In this document: one piece after another, positions 41,152 through 50,469 of the stretch
How the letters are laid out: every line of letters begins with the position of its first letter
Numbering within the stretch: the first letter of the stretch is position 1
DNA from: JAKVCB01 sp963578605
Lineage (GTDB): Bacteria > Planctomycetota > Planctomycetia > Pirellulales > Lacipirellulaceae
Direction of reading: 5' to 3'
Assembly (NCBI GenBank): GCA_963578605.1
Contig: CAUZEA010000021.1
Location: forward strand, 3,793 to 67,792
DNA: 64,000 nucleotides
Notes under the pieces: generated by a model
What the model was told of the DNA's origin: nothing
Seen by the model: only the letters and a program-made list of their open reading frames with translations
The model's database searches: none
Made by a program: the position numbers and the translations under genes

Positions 41152-42231
41152 ATGAATCACCCGGCAATTGGCCAATCAATCCACGATTTGGATACCCCCG
41201 CGCTAATTCTGGACCTGGATGTTTCGGAAAAGAACCTTCAACAGATGGCTCGATTCTTTGCTGATCGCCCGGCCCGGCTCCGACCACATTTCAAAAACCA
41301 CAAATGCTCAGAATTGGCTCGTCGGCAACTTGAAGCCGGTTCGGCCGTCGGTATGACCTGTGCCAACATTGTGGAGGCAGAAGCGGTTGGTCGAGCCGGA
41401 ATCGACGACATTTTGATTGCGAATCAAGTCCTGGGGCGGGGGAAAATCCGCCGCCTCATGGATCTGGCCCGCACCGGGAAAATTTCGGTTGCCATCGACG
41501 AACTCTCCCAGGCAGAGGTACTTTCTCAAGCAGCTTCTGCCGCTGGTGTGACCATCGGACTGCTCGTGGAGATTGATGTGGGGATGGGCCGTTGTGGCGT
41601 ACCGCCAGGAGAACCAGCACTCAATTTGGCAAAACAGGTCATCGATCTTCCAGGAACGGAGTTTCTTGGCCTGCAAGCCTACGAAGGGCATTGCGTATTC
41701 ATCGACGACCTTGCCGAGCGGACAGACAAGACGCGCCGATCCATGGCGCACGCTGTCGAAACACGTCATCTCCTGGAAGAGAACGGGCTGCCGGTGGCCT
41801 GTGTGAGTGGTTGCTCTTCGTCGACGGCACAAATCTCCGGAATCCTTGAGGGTATTACCGAGGTTCAAGCCGGAACCTATGCGACGATGGATTGGCGATA
41901 CCATCAGCTTATTCCTGAGTTTGACATTGCGCTCACCCTACTGACCACGGTCATCAGCCACCAGCCCGACAGGGCCGTACTCGATGCTGGGGTCAAGGCG
42001 TTGGGTGCAGAATTTGGTCCACCCAAAATCAAGGGGGCTCCCGACGCTGAAATACCTTTTTTTGGCGCCGAAGAACATTGTATTGTCAAACAGGCACCCG
42101 ATTGGAAGGTGGGTGAAACGGTGCATGTCTATTCCAGTCACGCGTGCACAACCTGCAACCTCCACCCCCAGCTATTTGTTCATCAAAACCAGCGGGTCGT
42201 CGACGTATGGCAAACGGATGGGCGCGGGTAA
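41152..42231 (+). CDS. D-threonine aldolase-like / alanine racemase N-terminal-fold PLP enzyme
   Basis: The N-terminal barrel has the PLP-lysine block LRPHFKNHKC (about Lys48) and the block GLLVEIDVGMGRCGV. The C-terminal DSD1/D-threonine-aldolase domain ends with SSHACTTCNLHP, in which the His and the Cys/Asn replace the family's usual metal ligands HxDxxC. Family members cleave D-threonine or D-3-hydroxy amino acids, or act as D-serine dehydratases with zinc. The start at 41152 (MNHPAIGQ) is preferred; an upstream ATG at 41092 would add 20 poor residues. It precedes a RidA-like gene on the same strand, which fits handling of enamine intermediates. Confidence 0.8.
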   Translation: MNHPAIGQSIHDLDTPALILDLDVSEKNLQQMARFFADRPARLRPHFKNHKCSELARRQLEAGSAVGMTCANIVEAEAVGRAGIDDILIANQVLGRGKIRRLMDLARTGKISVAIDELSQAEVLSQAASAAGVTIGLLVEIDVGMGRCGVPPGEPALNLAKQVIDLPGTEFLGLQAYEGHCVFIDDLAERTDKTRRSMAHAVETRHLLEENGLPVACVSGCSSSTAQISGILEGITEVQAGTYATMDWRYHQLIPEFDIALTLLTTVISHQPDRAVLDAGVKALGAEFGPPKIKGAPDAEIPFFGAEEHCIVKQAPDWKVGETVHVYSSHACTTCNLHPQLFVHQNQRVVDVWQTDGRG

Positions 42232-42359
42232 AGCAGTATGTCGTAAACCTGTTTACCATGTCCCGCAACATGTGGTTCGAACAGGCTTGTCCACAACCTA
42301 AAACCAGGGTTGCCCGTTCACGGATAACCATTGCCCACTGATTTCTCGAGGAGCCTATC

Positions 42360-42821
42360 ATGAGTGCTGACGCAAAATTTGCCGAACTTGGCCTGGAACT
42401 TCCCCCCGCTCCCAAACCTGCTGGAGTCTACAAGCCGCTCGTGGTGACCGGCACCTACTGTTATGTCTCTGGGCACGGGCCGCTTTTGAGCGACAACACG
42501 ATGCTGTGCGGCCGTGTGGGCTCGGAAGTGGACCAGCAGGCTGGTTACGATGCGGCGCGTCAAACCGGGTTGGCAATCCTGGCCACGCTGCAAGCAAATC
42601 TGGGCTCGCTCGACAAGGTTCTGCGGGTGGTCAAGGTACTTGGTATGGTCAATGCAGCACCTGATTTCCAGGATCATCCCGCAGTCATCAATGGTTGTAG
42701 TGAACTATTTGCCAAGATCTGGGGAGAAGAAAACGGCGTGGGAGCCCGCAGTGCCGTAGGCATGGAGTCGTTGCCCGGCAACATCACCATTGAAATCGAG
42801 GTGATTTTCGAGCTGGCATGA
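42360..42821 (+). CDS. RidA / YjgF-family protein
   Basis: A 153-residue RidA-fold protein with typical blocks YCYVSGHGPLL (N-terminal strand), ARQTGLAILATLQANLGSLDKVLRVVKVLG and SAVGMESLPGNITIEIEVIF at the C-terminus. It has no signal peptide. The family hydrolyses reactive enamines or imines formed by PLP-dependent dehydratases; the catalytic Arg seen in canonical RidA is probably ARSAVG here. The Shine-Dalgarno GAGGAG lies just upstream. Adjacency to the PLP enzyme is the expected pairing. Confidence 0.85.
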   Translation: MSADAKFAELGLELPPAPKPAGVYKPLVVTGTYCYVSGHGPLLSDNTMLCGRVGSEVDQQAGYDAARQTGLAILATLQANLGSLDKVLRVVKVLGMVNAAPDFQDHPAVINGCSELFAKIWGEENGVGARSAVGMESLPGNITIEIEVIFELA

Positions 42822-42854
42822 CTTGTGCCGCTGCAGGTATTCCGAAAGACGGGG

Positions 42855-43946
42855 TTAACTTGACGGCAGGTGTTCCCGGAAAAAGCGCATCCAGTTCCCG
42901 TGAAATACCTTGTCGACATCGGCCTCGGAATATCCCCGCTCAAGCATTAGCGGTGCAACCAATTGCAAATCGGCAATGGACTGTACATCTTCCGGGCGTT
43001 GGTTAGCTCCAAAACCACCGTCCAGATCACTGCCAATGGCAACGTAATCGGCGCTGCCGGCGAGCTGACAATAATGATCAATTTGATCGACCAATGCTGC
43101 CAATGTTAATCCGTCTGGCAAGCTTCGACCAATCTCCCAACCCGCCTTCATCATCCAGGCATCACAGGCCACGCCGATCACTGCCTGGCGATCGACGAGT
43201 GCCTGAATCTGCTCGTCGGTGAACTGCCGACCACCAGGCACCAGGGCACGACAATTGGTGTGACTTGCCATGACTGGCCCACCAAATGAATCGAGTGACT
43301 CGGAAAAACTGCGGTCGTTGGAATGGGTCAGGTCGAGGATCATACCAAGCGTTTCGATTTCGCGTAGCAATTGTTTTCCTTTGGGCGTCAGTCCCCCGTT
43401 CCCTCCCGTACCATCGCTGTAATGCCCCTGCCCGTAGTGCGCGAGAATTAAGCTGCGCAATCCTTCGTCCCACCAATAGGCTGCCTGGGATGGTTCGACG
43501 ATCGGGTCGGCACCTTCCATGGCAAGGATGTAGCCAATCGGGAGTTTGCCACCCTCTGCTTGATTCCACCGTGCCCAAATCTGATCCAGGTCAGCGGAGG
43601 TCCGAATTTGAAAAACTTCTCCTTGCTGCTCCAGGATTCGGTAATAAGCCAGTTGCCCGCTACCGGATGCAAAGGCGATTTCCTGGGTCCCGAAATCCAA
43701 ATCACACCGCAAATGGCCACGCGCCGGCTGCACTTCGCGTTTTGCCCGGCTGAGAACGGTTGCCAGGCAAACAGCCACGCCACCTTGGCGCATCTCAGGG
43801 AGGCTCACACAGGCGGCTGCGCGAGCCGGGGAGTCGGTCATGCCGACTTCCCGGTCGTTAATGCTTTCAATAGGTTCGGTTTGATCGCGGTTGAACGACA
43901 ACGCGTTCCAAGCCAGATCCAGGTGGGCATCGATCATCAGTCGCAT
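42855..43946 (-). CDS. Membrane dipeptidase (peptidase M19)
   Basis: M19/renal dipeptidase fold without a visible signal peptide. Metal-binding blocks are MIDAHLDLAW (His8, Asp10), the glutamate in LAMEGADPI (bridging ligand), DLTHSNDRSF with MASHTNCRAL (two further His), and YVAIGSDLDGGFG. Such zinc enzymes cleave dipeptides, often with D-residues, or beta-lactams. Convergent with the RidA gene. No export signal is seen despite the family name, so it is probably cytoplasmic. Confidence 0.9.
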   Translation of the reverse strand: MRLMIDAHLDLAWNALSFNRDQTEPIESINDREVGMTDSPARAAACVSLPEMRQGGVAVCLATVLSRAKREVQPARGHLRCDLDFGTQEIAFASGSGQLAYYRILEQQGEVFQIRTSADLDQIWARWNQAEGGKLPIGYILAMEGADPIVEPSQAAYWWDEGLRSLILAHYGQGHYSDGTGGNGGLTPKGKQLLREIETLGMILDLTHSNDRSFSESLDSFGGPVMASHTNCRALVPGGRQFTDEQIQALVDRQAVIGVACDAWMMKAGWEIGRSLPDGLTLAALVDQIDHYCQLAGSADYVAIGSDLDGGFGANQRPEDVQSIADLQLVAPLMLERGYSEADVDKVFHGNWMRFFREHLPSS

Positions 43947-44037
43947 GATTAAACTAACCCTCGTAATAAAAAAAGTAACCTGGCGGTTGACCGGGCTGCG
44001 CTTGATCGAAACCAGAATGCCTCGTCATTTATCAGGG

Positions 44038-44865
44038 CTACTGTGCCAGAAAAAGCGGGCGATCGGTATGCTGGATGACGTGAAGCATGGTCTCACCAAA
44101 AATTCGACGCAACAGCAAGTTGCGGTTGCTGTTGCCCATCACAACCAGGTCGGCACTCCATTCTTCTGCATAGGGTAAAAGCTTCGCATGAGCAGGCTCA
44201 TCGATCTGTTTGGTATCGACCTGATAGTCGTGACTTTCACAATAAAGGGCTGCGTTTTGCAGGAGTTGGTCGGGCTCGCCCTCTGCGTCACTGAAGGTAA
44301 CAACGCGCAATACCACGTCAGGCCAAAGGCGCAACTGCACAAAGCGTTTCATCGCCTTGGCCGATTCCATCGACCCGTTGTAGGCAATGAGGATGCGGTG
44401 GATCTCGCGATATTCCGGTTGAACCGTGATCAGCGGGCGCACCCCCGACTGGACAAGACGAACGAGTTCCGCGGGAGGTTCATCGATCACCCCATGCTCA
44501 AACAAGTGGCCCAACCCGCAAAGTACAACGTCGTGGTAACGGGTTTGATCCGCGAACAACCCAAACGGATCGCCCTCGTCCCGCTCAACACGATACGGAA
44601 CACCGGCAACCCCGCAGGCCGCTTCAAACTTCTCTTGGACTTCTTGAATGGTTTGACTTGCTTCGGCGATACGGTGCTCTCGTAACTCCGAGGCGGCCTC
44701 TCCTGCCCCGATGGGGACCGGACCGGTTGCCCCCAGGCGGTTCACATCGAGGACGGTCATTCCCGTCAACGCGGCTTGGTGAATCCGTGCCAATCCGATA
44801 GCGGTTTTCGTTGCCGAATCCGCGTGTTCTAGGTTACTCAAACCAACAAGTATGCGACGAATCAT
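44038..44865 (-). CDS. Universal stress protein with two UspA domains
   Basis: Two tandem UspA folds. The first opens MIRRILVGLSNLEHADSATK. The second opens IHRILIAYNGSMESAKAM and ends with the ATP-binding motif MGNSNRNLLLRRIFGETMLHVI (GxxG-9x-G(S/T)-like), while the first domain has CGLGHLFEH instead. Only the second domain has an intact nucleotide motif. Such double-domain proteins are usually ATP-binding regulators induced by starvation or hypoxia. It stands alone with a spacer of 280 bases before the cytochrome gene. Confidence 0.85.
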   Translation of the reverse strand: MIRRILVGLSNLEHADSATKTAIGLARIHQAALTGMTVLDVNRLGATGPVPIGAGEAASELREHRIAEASQTIQEVQEKFEAACGVAGVPYRVERDEGDPFGLFADQTRYHDVVLCGLGHLFEHGVIDEPPAELVRLVQSGVRPLITVQPEYREIHRILIAYNGSMESAKAMKRFVQLRLWPDVVLRVVTFSDAEGEPDQLLQNAALYCESHDYQVDTKQIDEPAHAKLLPYAEEWSADLVVMGNSNRNLLLRRIFGETMLHVIQHTDRPLFLAQ

Positions 44866-44904
44866 ACCGCCATTCTCCCGCAGCTCACAGTCTCACCTCA
44901 ACCC

Positions 44905-44938
44905 CAACTCCACACATCGGGTCTCAACTCCACACATC
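44905..44938. repeat. 14-bp direct repeat with 20-bp period
   Basis: The motif caactccacacatc occurs at 44905-44918 and 44925-44938 in the upstream region of the stress-protein gene. It has the look of a short tandem duplication. Confidence 0.6.
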
Positions 44939-45148
44939 AGATTCCAGAGATCCACCTCGAGTCCGCTTCCATTGCCACAATACCCATCTTTTGCAGCGAG
45001 AACGACCCCCCGCGGCAAACGAAATTCTGGACTACCGCGTCTCTTCAGCAGTACGACCACGAATTTCCACAAGACGAGATGAAAAGAGTCTGCGGTGCTA
45101 TGCGTCCTTGGTATTCCTTTTTCGATGGAGCACCGCGCTGGAGGTTTA

Positions 45149-47434
45149 CTACAGGCCTTGCTGCTGGCGTGTCTCGAGCAGCCGTTTATAAATTTGCCGG
45201 GTGCGACGATCGCCAGGCTGCAATTGCTGCATTTTTTTCAACGATTCGATTGCCGCTGTCCATTGTTGCCGACGTTCCTGTAGCAGCGCAAGGGCCATCA
45301 GGAAATCATACGACTGCGGGGCCAATTCGCAGGCGGTTTGCAAGTCACCCTGGGCCTGGTCCAAATCGCCAAGTAAGAAATACATCAGTCCGAGTCGGTA
45401 GAAGGTTGCCGCACTATCGGGCAGCAGTTTTGCGTCGCGCTTAAGGAGTTCGAGTTCGTCGCGGCGTAAGGCTCCCACTTGTTCAGGATTCATGCCTTGT
45501 GATTCCATGAGTGAGGCCAGCTCAGACCGCGGCCCGGTCAGATACGGCTCAAGCCGAATTGCAGTGCGAAAGGACGCTTCAGCCGCTTCGTTGTTCGACA
45601 ATCTCCGATCCAGATTTCCCAGGTTCAAATGCGACGCGGCCCTTTCCGTATGGTTGGCCTGAGAATCACGATACTCTTTGATAACACGATCCAACTGGTC
45701 TCGCTGCTGGGAATTCAACTCTGCACGAGGCATGTCGACCAGGCGCATGGCCGCGGCGAACCGCACCGTGGGCCTCGGATCACGGAGCGCTGGCGCAAGA
45801 TCTTTTCCAATTTGATCGGCACTACTAAGGGGAATGCCACGCACTGCTGCCGCACGAACCAGGTCCGAAGGACTATGGAGACCACTGCGAAAGAGACTTC
45901 GATCCCCCGGATTTGCCAAACCCGACAGCAAATCCAGGGCGGTCGCTTTCACAATCGCTGGCGAGTGTTTCCTCTCGATGACTTCTGTCAGCAGGGTGTG
46001 GGCATCAGGATCGCCGTTCCGCGCAGCAGCCAGAGCGTGAGCCCAGTGCGGGTCGTCGGCTCGTTTTTCTCCATACCAGTCACGAACCTGCCCGGCAGCC
46101 CAGGCAGGAGTTTCAGCGGGCTCGGTATGACAGTTATTACAGGCGTTGGGAGTACCCAATTCGACCGACAGGTCGGGGCGGGGAACCTGAAAACTATGGT
46201 CGCGACGCGGGTCGACGACCATGTACGTTTGGGCCGCCATGTGACACTCAACACATTGAGCTCCGACCGAACCGGTGGGGTGATGATGGTGTGATGGCGT
46301 ATCGTATCGTCCCGGCTGGTGACATTGCCCACACAGTTTATTTCCGGTGAACTTCAACTCGAGAGAATGGGGATTGTGGCAATCGGTGCAGCGAACCCCC
46401 TTGGCGTGCATCTTGCTCTGAAGAAATGATCCGTAGACATACACTTCGTCCAAGATCTGGCCATCCGCATGATACAAACCTTCATGGAGAAGTGACGGCT
46501 CGAAGTTGTCGAGATAAGGCTCCCCTGGCCGGTAATTTGCGTGTACGACCGAACGCCGGGAGTGGCACGTAGCGCAGGTTTCGACCTCTGCGGTTGGATC
46601 TTTTCCCTTCAGTCGCGGAAGCCCATACCCCACATTGCGATCCCAAAAGAGCGTCCGGTTCCTGGCCAGTTCGACATGTGCGCTGCCGGGACCGTGGCAT
46701 GTTTCGCAGCTCACGTTGATCTCGGAAAATGTTGTATGGTACTGGTCTTGCGCCAAGTCGTAATTCTTTTGAAGATTAGTCGAGTGGCATTCAGCACAGG
46801 TCGTATTCCAATTTTGCGAAATACCGGTCCAATGCATGGGATCTCCCGGTTCAATCCGCTCATCCAACACATCAGGTGGCGGGACATAAAACCATTGCTT
46901 CCGTTTGGTATCCCAGGCGATTCTGAGCACCTGCACCCGCCCGTCATCGAATTGGATCATGTATTGCTGCAAAGGATCGACGCCGAAGGTGTAGGCAATT
47001 TTGTAATCGTGATGCTTCCCGTCGGGACCTTCGGTATTCACAAAGAATTGGTCACCCGTGCGAAAAAAGCGGGTTGTGACACCCATACGAGAGAATGATG
47101 AATCGTCAAAGTCACCCAGCACCGACTGCTCAGTCGCCACCTCCATCGCGTGGTCATGATGCGACCCTTGCCATTGTCGGGTCTCAGACTCGTGACATTC
47201 GGCACAGGTGGCGCGGCCCACGTAGGTGGCACGTGATACGGCATCTGCCGGGACGGCTACATACCAGTCGCGGGCAGCGTAGAGAGCACCGCAAATCAGA
47301 AGGATCGCAACAGGGATTAAGGTGAGTTTGCGCAAAGAGCTGCCTGCTGGTGAAATGGGCTCCGTCGGTAAATGGGCCATTGCCTGGTCGGTGGTCGGCC
47401 TGCAATGCCCCGGGGAGCCTCTTTTCATTGTCAT
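45149..47434 (-). CDS. Octaheme c-type cytochrome with HEAT and TPR repeats
   Basis: An N-terminal membrane anchor (LTLIPVAILLICGALYAARDW) precedes a periplasmic region with eight CxxCH haem-binding motifs between about residues 76 and 440: CAECH twice, CETCH, CATCH, CTDCH, CGQCH, CVECH and CNNCH. The C-terminal 320 residues contain HEAT-like repeats (about 450-560) and TPR repeats (about 570-760, for example HLNLGNLDRRLSNNEAAEASFRTAI). The cytochrome is related to the cytochrome c554 / multihaem family used in nitrogen or sulfur electron transfer, often fused to TPR in planctomycetes. Substrate is unknown. Start may instead be 47380 (MAHLPTEP); neither start has a strong Shine-Dalgarno. Confidence 0.85.
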   Translation of the reverse strand: MTMKRGSPGHCRPTTDQAMAHLPTEPISPAGSSLRKLTLIPVAILLICGALYAARDWYVAVPADAVSRATYVGRATCAECHESETRQWQGSHHDHAMEVATEQSVLGDFDDSSFSRMGVTTRFFRTGDQFFVNTEGPDGKHHDYKIAYTFGVDPLQQYMIQFDDGRVQVLRIAWDTKRKQWFYVPPPDVLDERIEPGDPMHWTGISQNWNTTCAECHSTNLQKNYDLAQDQYHTTFSEINVSCETCHGPGSAHVELARNRTLFWDRNVGYGLPRLKGKDPTAEVETCATCHSRRSVVHANYRPGEPYLDNFEPSLLHEGLYHADGQILDEVYVYGSFLQSKMHAKGVRCTDCHNPHSLELKFTGNKLCGQCHQPGRYDTPSHHHHPTGSVGAQCVECHMAAQTYMVVDPRRDHSFQVPRPDLSVELGTPNACNNCHTEPAETPAWAAGQVRDWYGEKRADDPHWAHALAAARNGDPDAHTLLTEVIERKHSPAIVKATALDLLSGLANPGDRSLFRSGLHSPSDLVRAAAVRGIPLSSADQIGKDLAPALRDPRPTVRFAAAMRLVDMPRAELNSQQRDQLDRVIKEYRDSQANHTERAASHLNLGNLDRRLSNNEAAEASFRTAIRLEPYLTGPRSELASLMESQGMNPEQVGALRRDELELLKRDAKLLPDSAATFYRLGLMYFLLGDLDQAQGDLQTACELAPQSYDFLMALALLQERRQQWTAAIESLKKMQQLQPGDRRTRQIYKRLLETRQQQGL

Positions 47435-47516
47435 TCGAGACTACGATACTGACAACGGCTGGAAAAAAACAGGACGAGTTGAAGACTTGAACGGTCCCGC
47501 ATTAGAATAGCCCGCT

Positions 47517-48329
47517 ATGAATAACACAATCTTCAACTTGGATGGTGAAATTGCCGTGATCGTTGGCGGTACGGGAGTTTTAGGCGGGGCGATGGCCGAG
47601 GCCCTGGCCAGCGCCGGGGCAAGCGTCGCCGTGCTTGGCCGAAATGCCCAGCGGGGCCAGGATTGCGTCAACCGCATCGAATCAGCAGGCGGAAAAGCCA
47701 GTTTTCACGCCGTGGACGTCCAAAACGCAAATTCTCTGGTCGACGCACGAAATGCCATTCGCGAGACCCACGGTACGGCCAGCGTGCTGGTCAACGCCGC
47801 CGGTGGCAACCGCCCCGGTGCGACCTTGTCGCCAGGCAGCGACTTTTGCCAGTTGCCCCTGGCCGACTGGCGGGACGTGTTCGACCTGAATCTCGTGGGT
47901 GGCACTCTCTTGCCATGCCAGGTATTTGCCGAATCAATGCTGGAAACGGGACAGGGCTCAATCGTCAATATTGCCTCGATGTCGGGTATGATACCGCTGT
48001 CGCGGGTCGTGGCCTACTCGGCAGCAAAGGCGGGTGTATTGAACTTGACCATGTTCCTGGCGCGGGAATGGGCAACCCGTGGAGTACGGGTCAACGCAAT
48101 CAGTCCTGGTTTTTTTCCAGGCGAGCAAAACCGGGCATTGCTTTTTGACGAGCAGGGTGGCTACACCGAACGTGGCCAGCAAATCATTGGCCATACGCCG
48201 ATGGCTCGTTTCGGAGATCCGCAAGAACTGGCCGGTGTTGTCATCTGGCTGGCATCCGCCGCCGCATCGTCGTTTGTAACGGGCCAGAATATTGTGGTGG
48301 ATGGCGGTTTTTCGGCCACCACGATTTGA
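47517..48329 (+). CDS. uxuB: SDR-family D-mannonate oxidoreductase / fructuronate reductase
   Basis: Classical SDR of 270 residues with the nucleotide-binding motif VIVGGTGVLGGAMAEALA and the active-site Ser-Tyr-Lys (NIASMSGMIPLS, then YSAAK). The blocks NAAGGNRPGATL and NAISPGFFPGEQNRALLF closely match SDR-type UxuB (YjmF-like) that interconverts D-fructuronate and D-mannonate with NAD(P)H. The next gene is a PfkB-type kinase fitting 2-keto-3-deoxygluconate, so the pair would serve hexuronate breakdown; a mannonate dehydratase (UxuA) is not in the window. The gene symbol is from family-level resemblance. Confidence 0.8.
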   Translation: MNNTIFNLDGEIAVIVGGTGVLGGAMAEALASAGASVAVLGRNAQRGQDCVNRIESAGGKASFHAVDVQNANSLVDARNAIRETHGTASVLVNAAGGNRPGATLSPGSDFCQLPLADWRDVFDLNLVGGTLLPCQVFAESMLETGQGSIVNIASMSGMIPLSRVVAYSAAKAGVLNLTMFLAREWATRGVRVNAISPGFFPGEQNRALLFDEQGGYTERGQQIIGHTPMARFGDPQELAGVVIWLASAAASSFVTGQNIVVDGGFSATTI

Positions 48330-48442
48330 GCCACTGCAACTCTGGCATCACAACCCGCTGGCCCGCGCCGACAACCCCAGTTGCAAAAAACAATTTTTCA
48401 ACCAGACATTTAGTCGCTCGTTAACCCTTTCCCAACCAAATC

Positions 48443-49528
48443 ATGACACACCTTAATCTCCGGACCGATGACTGTGGTCTCGACTTCCTTTCCATTGGAT
48501 CCCTGGTCCACCGGCTGGACCCGGGTGTCATACCCTTCCGCCGCGCGCGCTCGTTTGAAATCCACGTTTCCGGTGGCGAGTACAACGTGGCTGCGAATCT
48601 GGCCAGCTGCTTTGGACTCCGCACGGGTATTGCAACGGCCATGGTCAACAACGGCATTGGTGAACTCGTCCAGGCACGAGTTCGAGAAATGGGGGTGCAG
48701 CCATTCTACAAGTGGTTTGAACATGATGGTGTTCGCGGGCCGAACATCGCCACTGTCTACAGCGATCGGGGACAAGGAGTCCGCGCGCCGGTCGTCTTTT
48801 ACAATCGCGCCAACGAGGCTGGCGCACTGCTGAAACCTGGCGACTTTGACTGGGACTCGATTTTTGGCTCAGGGGTCCGCTGGTTTCACTCGGGAGGCAT
48901 TTTTTCCGCGCTCGGCGAAACAACGGCCGACGTTATTATCGAAGGCATGCAGGCGGCTCGAGCCAGTGGTGCCGTCACTTCGTTTGATCTCAACTACCGG
49001 GCCAAGCTGTGGTCGACCCTTGGAGGTGACGAACGAGGTCAGCAAACCATGAGAAAAATTGCCGAGAATTTGGACGCCCTGTTCGGCAACGAAGAAGACC
49101 TCCAAAAGGGGTTAGGGATTCATGGATCTGAAGTCGAATCGACCACCTCCAAGCTCGATCCCGATAAATTCTTTGGCATGATCGATCAGGTCCGTGAGCA
49201 GTTTCCCAACATCAAGCTCGTTGCCACGACCCTGCGCGAAGTTGTCTCGACGAACCGACACCGGTGGGCAGCTGTCGTGTGGCTCGAAGGCGGGAGATTG
49301 GTAAGCCCGACCATCGAACTCGATGTCATTGACCGGATTGGCGGTGGTGACGGGTTTGCCTCGGGGCTTATTTACGGCTTGATCTCCGGCCGCCCTCCAG
49401 AGGAAGCTTTGCGGTTGGGATGGGCACACGGCGCACTGCTGACAACTTTCCCGGGAGATGTCTCGATGGCAAGTCTCCCGGAAGTCGAGGCTTTGGCACA
49501 GGGTGGCTCGGCACGTGTCCAAAGGTAG
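48443..49528 (+). CDS. kdgK: PfkB-family sugar kinase, probably 2-keto-3-deoxygluconate kinase
   Basis: PfkB/ribokinase fold of 361 residues. The N-terminal block VSGGEYNVAANLASCFGL and the catalytic DRIGGGDGFASG (GxGD anion hole with catalytic Asp) are intact. Larger size, and its place straight after the fructuronate reductase gene, favour KDG kinase over ribokinase or fructokinase. The expected reaction is ATP-dependent phosphorylation of 2-keto-3-deoxygluconate, leading to pyruvate and glyceraldehyde-3-phosphate. There is 113 bases between the two genes. Confidence 0.75.
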   Translation: MTHLNLRTDDCGLDFLSIGSLVHRLDPGVIPFRRARSFEIHVSGGEYNVAANLASCFGLRTGIATAMVNNGIGELVQARVREMGVQPFYKWFEHDGVRGPNIATVYSDRGQGVRAPVVFYNRANEAGALLKPGDFDWDSIFGSGVRWFHSGGIFSALGETTADVIIEGMQAARASGAVTSFDLNYRAKLWSTLGGDERGQQTMRKIAENLDALFGNEEDLQKGLGIHGSEVESTTSKLDPDKFFGMIDQVREQFPNIKLVATTLREVVSTNRHRWAAVVWLEGGRLVSPTIELDVIDRIGGGDGFASGLIYGLISGRPPEEALRLGWAHGALLTTFPGDVSMASLPEVEALAQGGSARVQR

Positions 49529-49626
49529 CAGGCGAACCGGTTCGTTCGATCTCAAGAAGCAACCCGCAACCTTCACGACGGGTGAACGGTGCATATCGAC
49601 CCGTTCTTACCTCCGCACGCAGAATC

Positions 49627-50361
49627 TCAGGCAAAGTTCTGTTTGAGCGGCTTGATGATCACTTCCGGGATATGAGCCCGAGTTGGCAGGCTGGCAATCA
49701 TGGCGACGACTTGCCCCACATCCTCCGGCTGTAACATCGCAGCACGCCGTTCATCACTCACCGGTTCTGGCCGCTGCTCGAGAATCGGCGTGTTCACCTC
49801 GCCGGGCTGCACGGTCGTCACCCGAATTCCGTGACAACCATCTTCGTTTCCCACCGTTATCCCCAGAGCCGTGACGGCGAATTTGGATGCATTGTAAGCC
49901 ACCCCGCCGAGTTCACCCGCCCGTTTGCCCGCGATCGACCCGATATTGATGATCACGCCATCCTGCCGCTCGCGCATTTCCGGCAACACTGCCTGCATGC
50001 AGTTGTAAACTCCCGTGGTGTTGATCTGCAAAACCTGGTCCCACTGCTCCGGTTTCATCCGGCTCATGGTGCGGTCCACGATGTTGATCGCGGCGGAATT
50101 CACCATGATGTCGGTCTGCCCCAGCTCTTGGCGCATCCACGTAAACAACGTTTGCACACTCTCACGCGATGCCGTATCGACCACGTGATACCGTATTGGT
50201 GAAGTTCCTCCCGACTGCTCGATTGCCTGCTGCAGCACGTGCTCCCGTCGACCGGCAATCACCACCTGGCAACCAGACTCTGCCAATGCCCGGGCGCAGC
50301 CCAGGCCAATTCCGGTCCCTCCTCCAACGACAACGGCCGTTTTTCCATCTAGTTTGTTCAT
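49627..50361 (-). CDS. Short-chain dehydrogenase/reductase
   Basis: Classical SDR of 244 residues. It has the nucleotide motif VVVGGGTGIGLGCARALA, the NSAAIN strand-four block, the catalytic YNASK with the upstream IGSIAGK, and the VQPGEVNTP segment after the active site. The start at 50361 (MNKLDGK) has AAAGGA about seven bases upstream; the frame is open to 50382. The substrate is not clear. It is convergent with the kinase and divergent from the dihydropyrimidinase gene that follows, so it may belong to either module; oxidising a hydroxy-acid intermediate is possible. Confidence 0.8.
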   Translation of the reverse strand: MNKLDGKTAVVVGGGTGIGLGCARALAESGCQVVIAGRREHVLQQAIEQSGGTSPIRYHVVDTASRESVQTLFTWMRQELGQTDIMVNSAAINIVDRTMSRMKPEQWDQVLQINTTGVYNCMQAVLPEMRERQDGVIINIGSIAGKRAGELGGVAYNASKFAVTALGITVGNEDGCHGIRVTTVQPGEVNTPILEQRPEPVSDERRAAMLQPEDVGQVVAMIASLPTRAHIPEVIIKPLKQNFA

Positions 50362-50469
50362 CAAAGGTCCTTTTAAATTCAAGCGGATTCCACTCTGGCG
50401 TGGTCGGTTCTCAAGCGGTTCGGTATAACAAATTTTCCTGGACCTTTCGACTCCCCTGGCGAGATTTGC

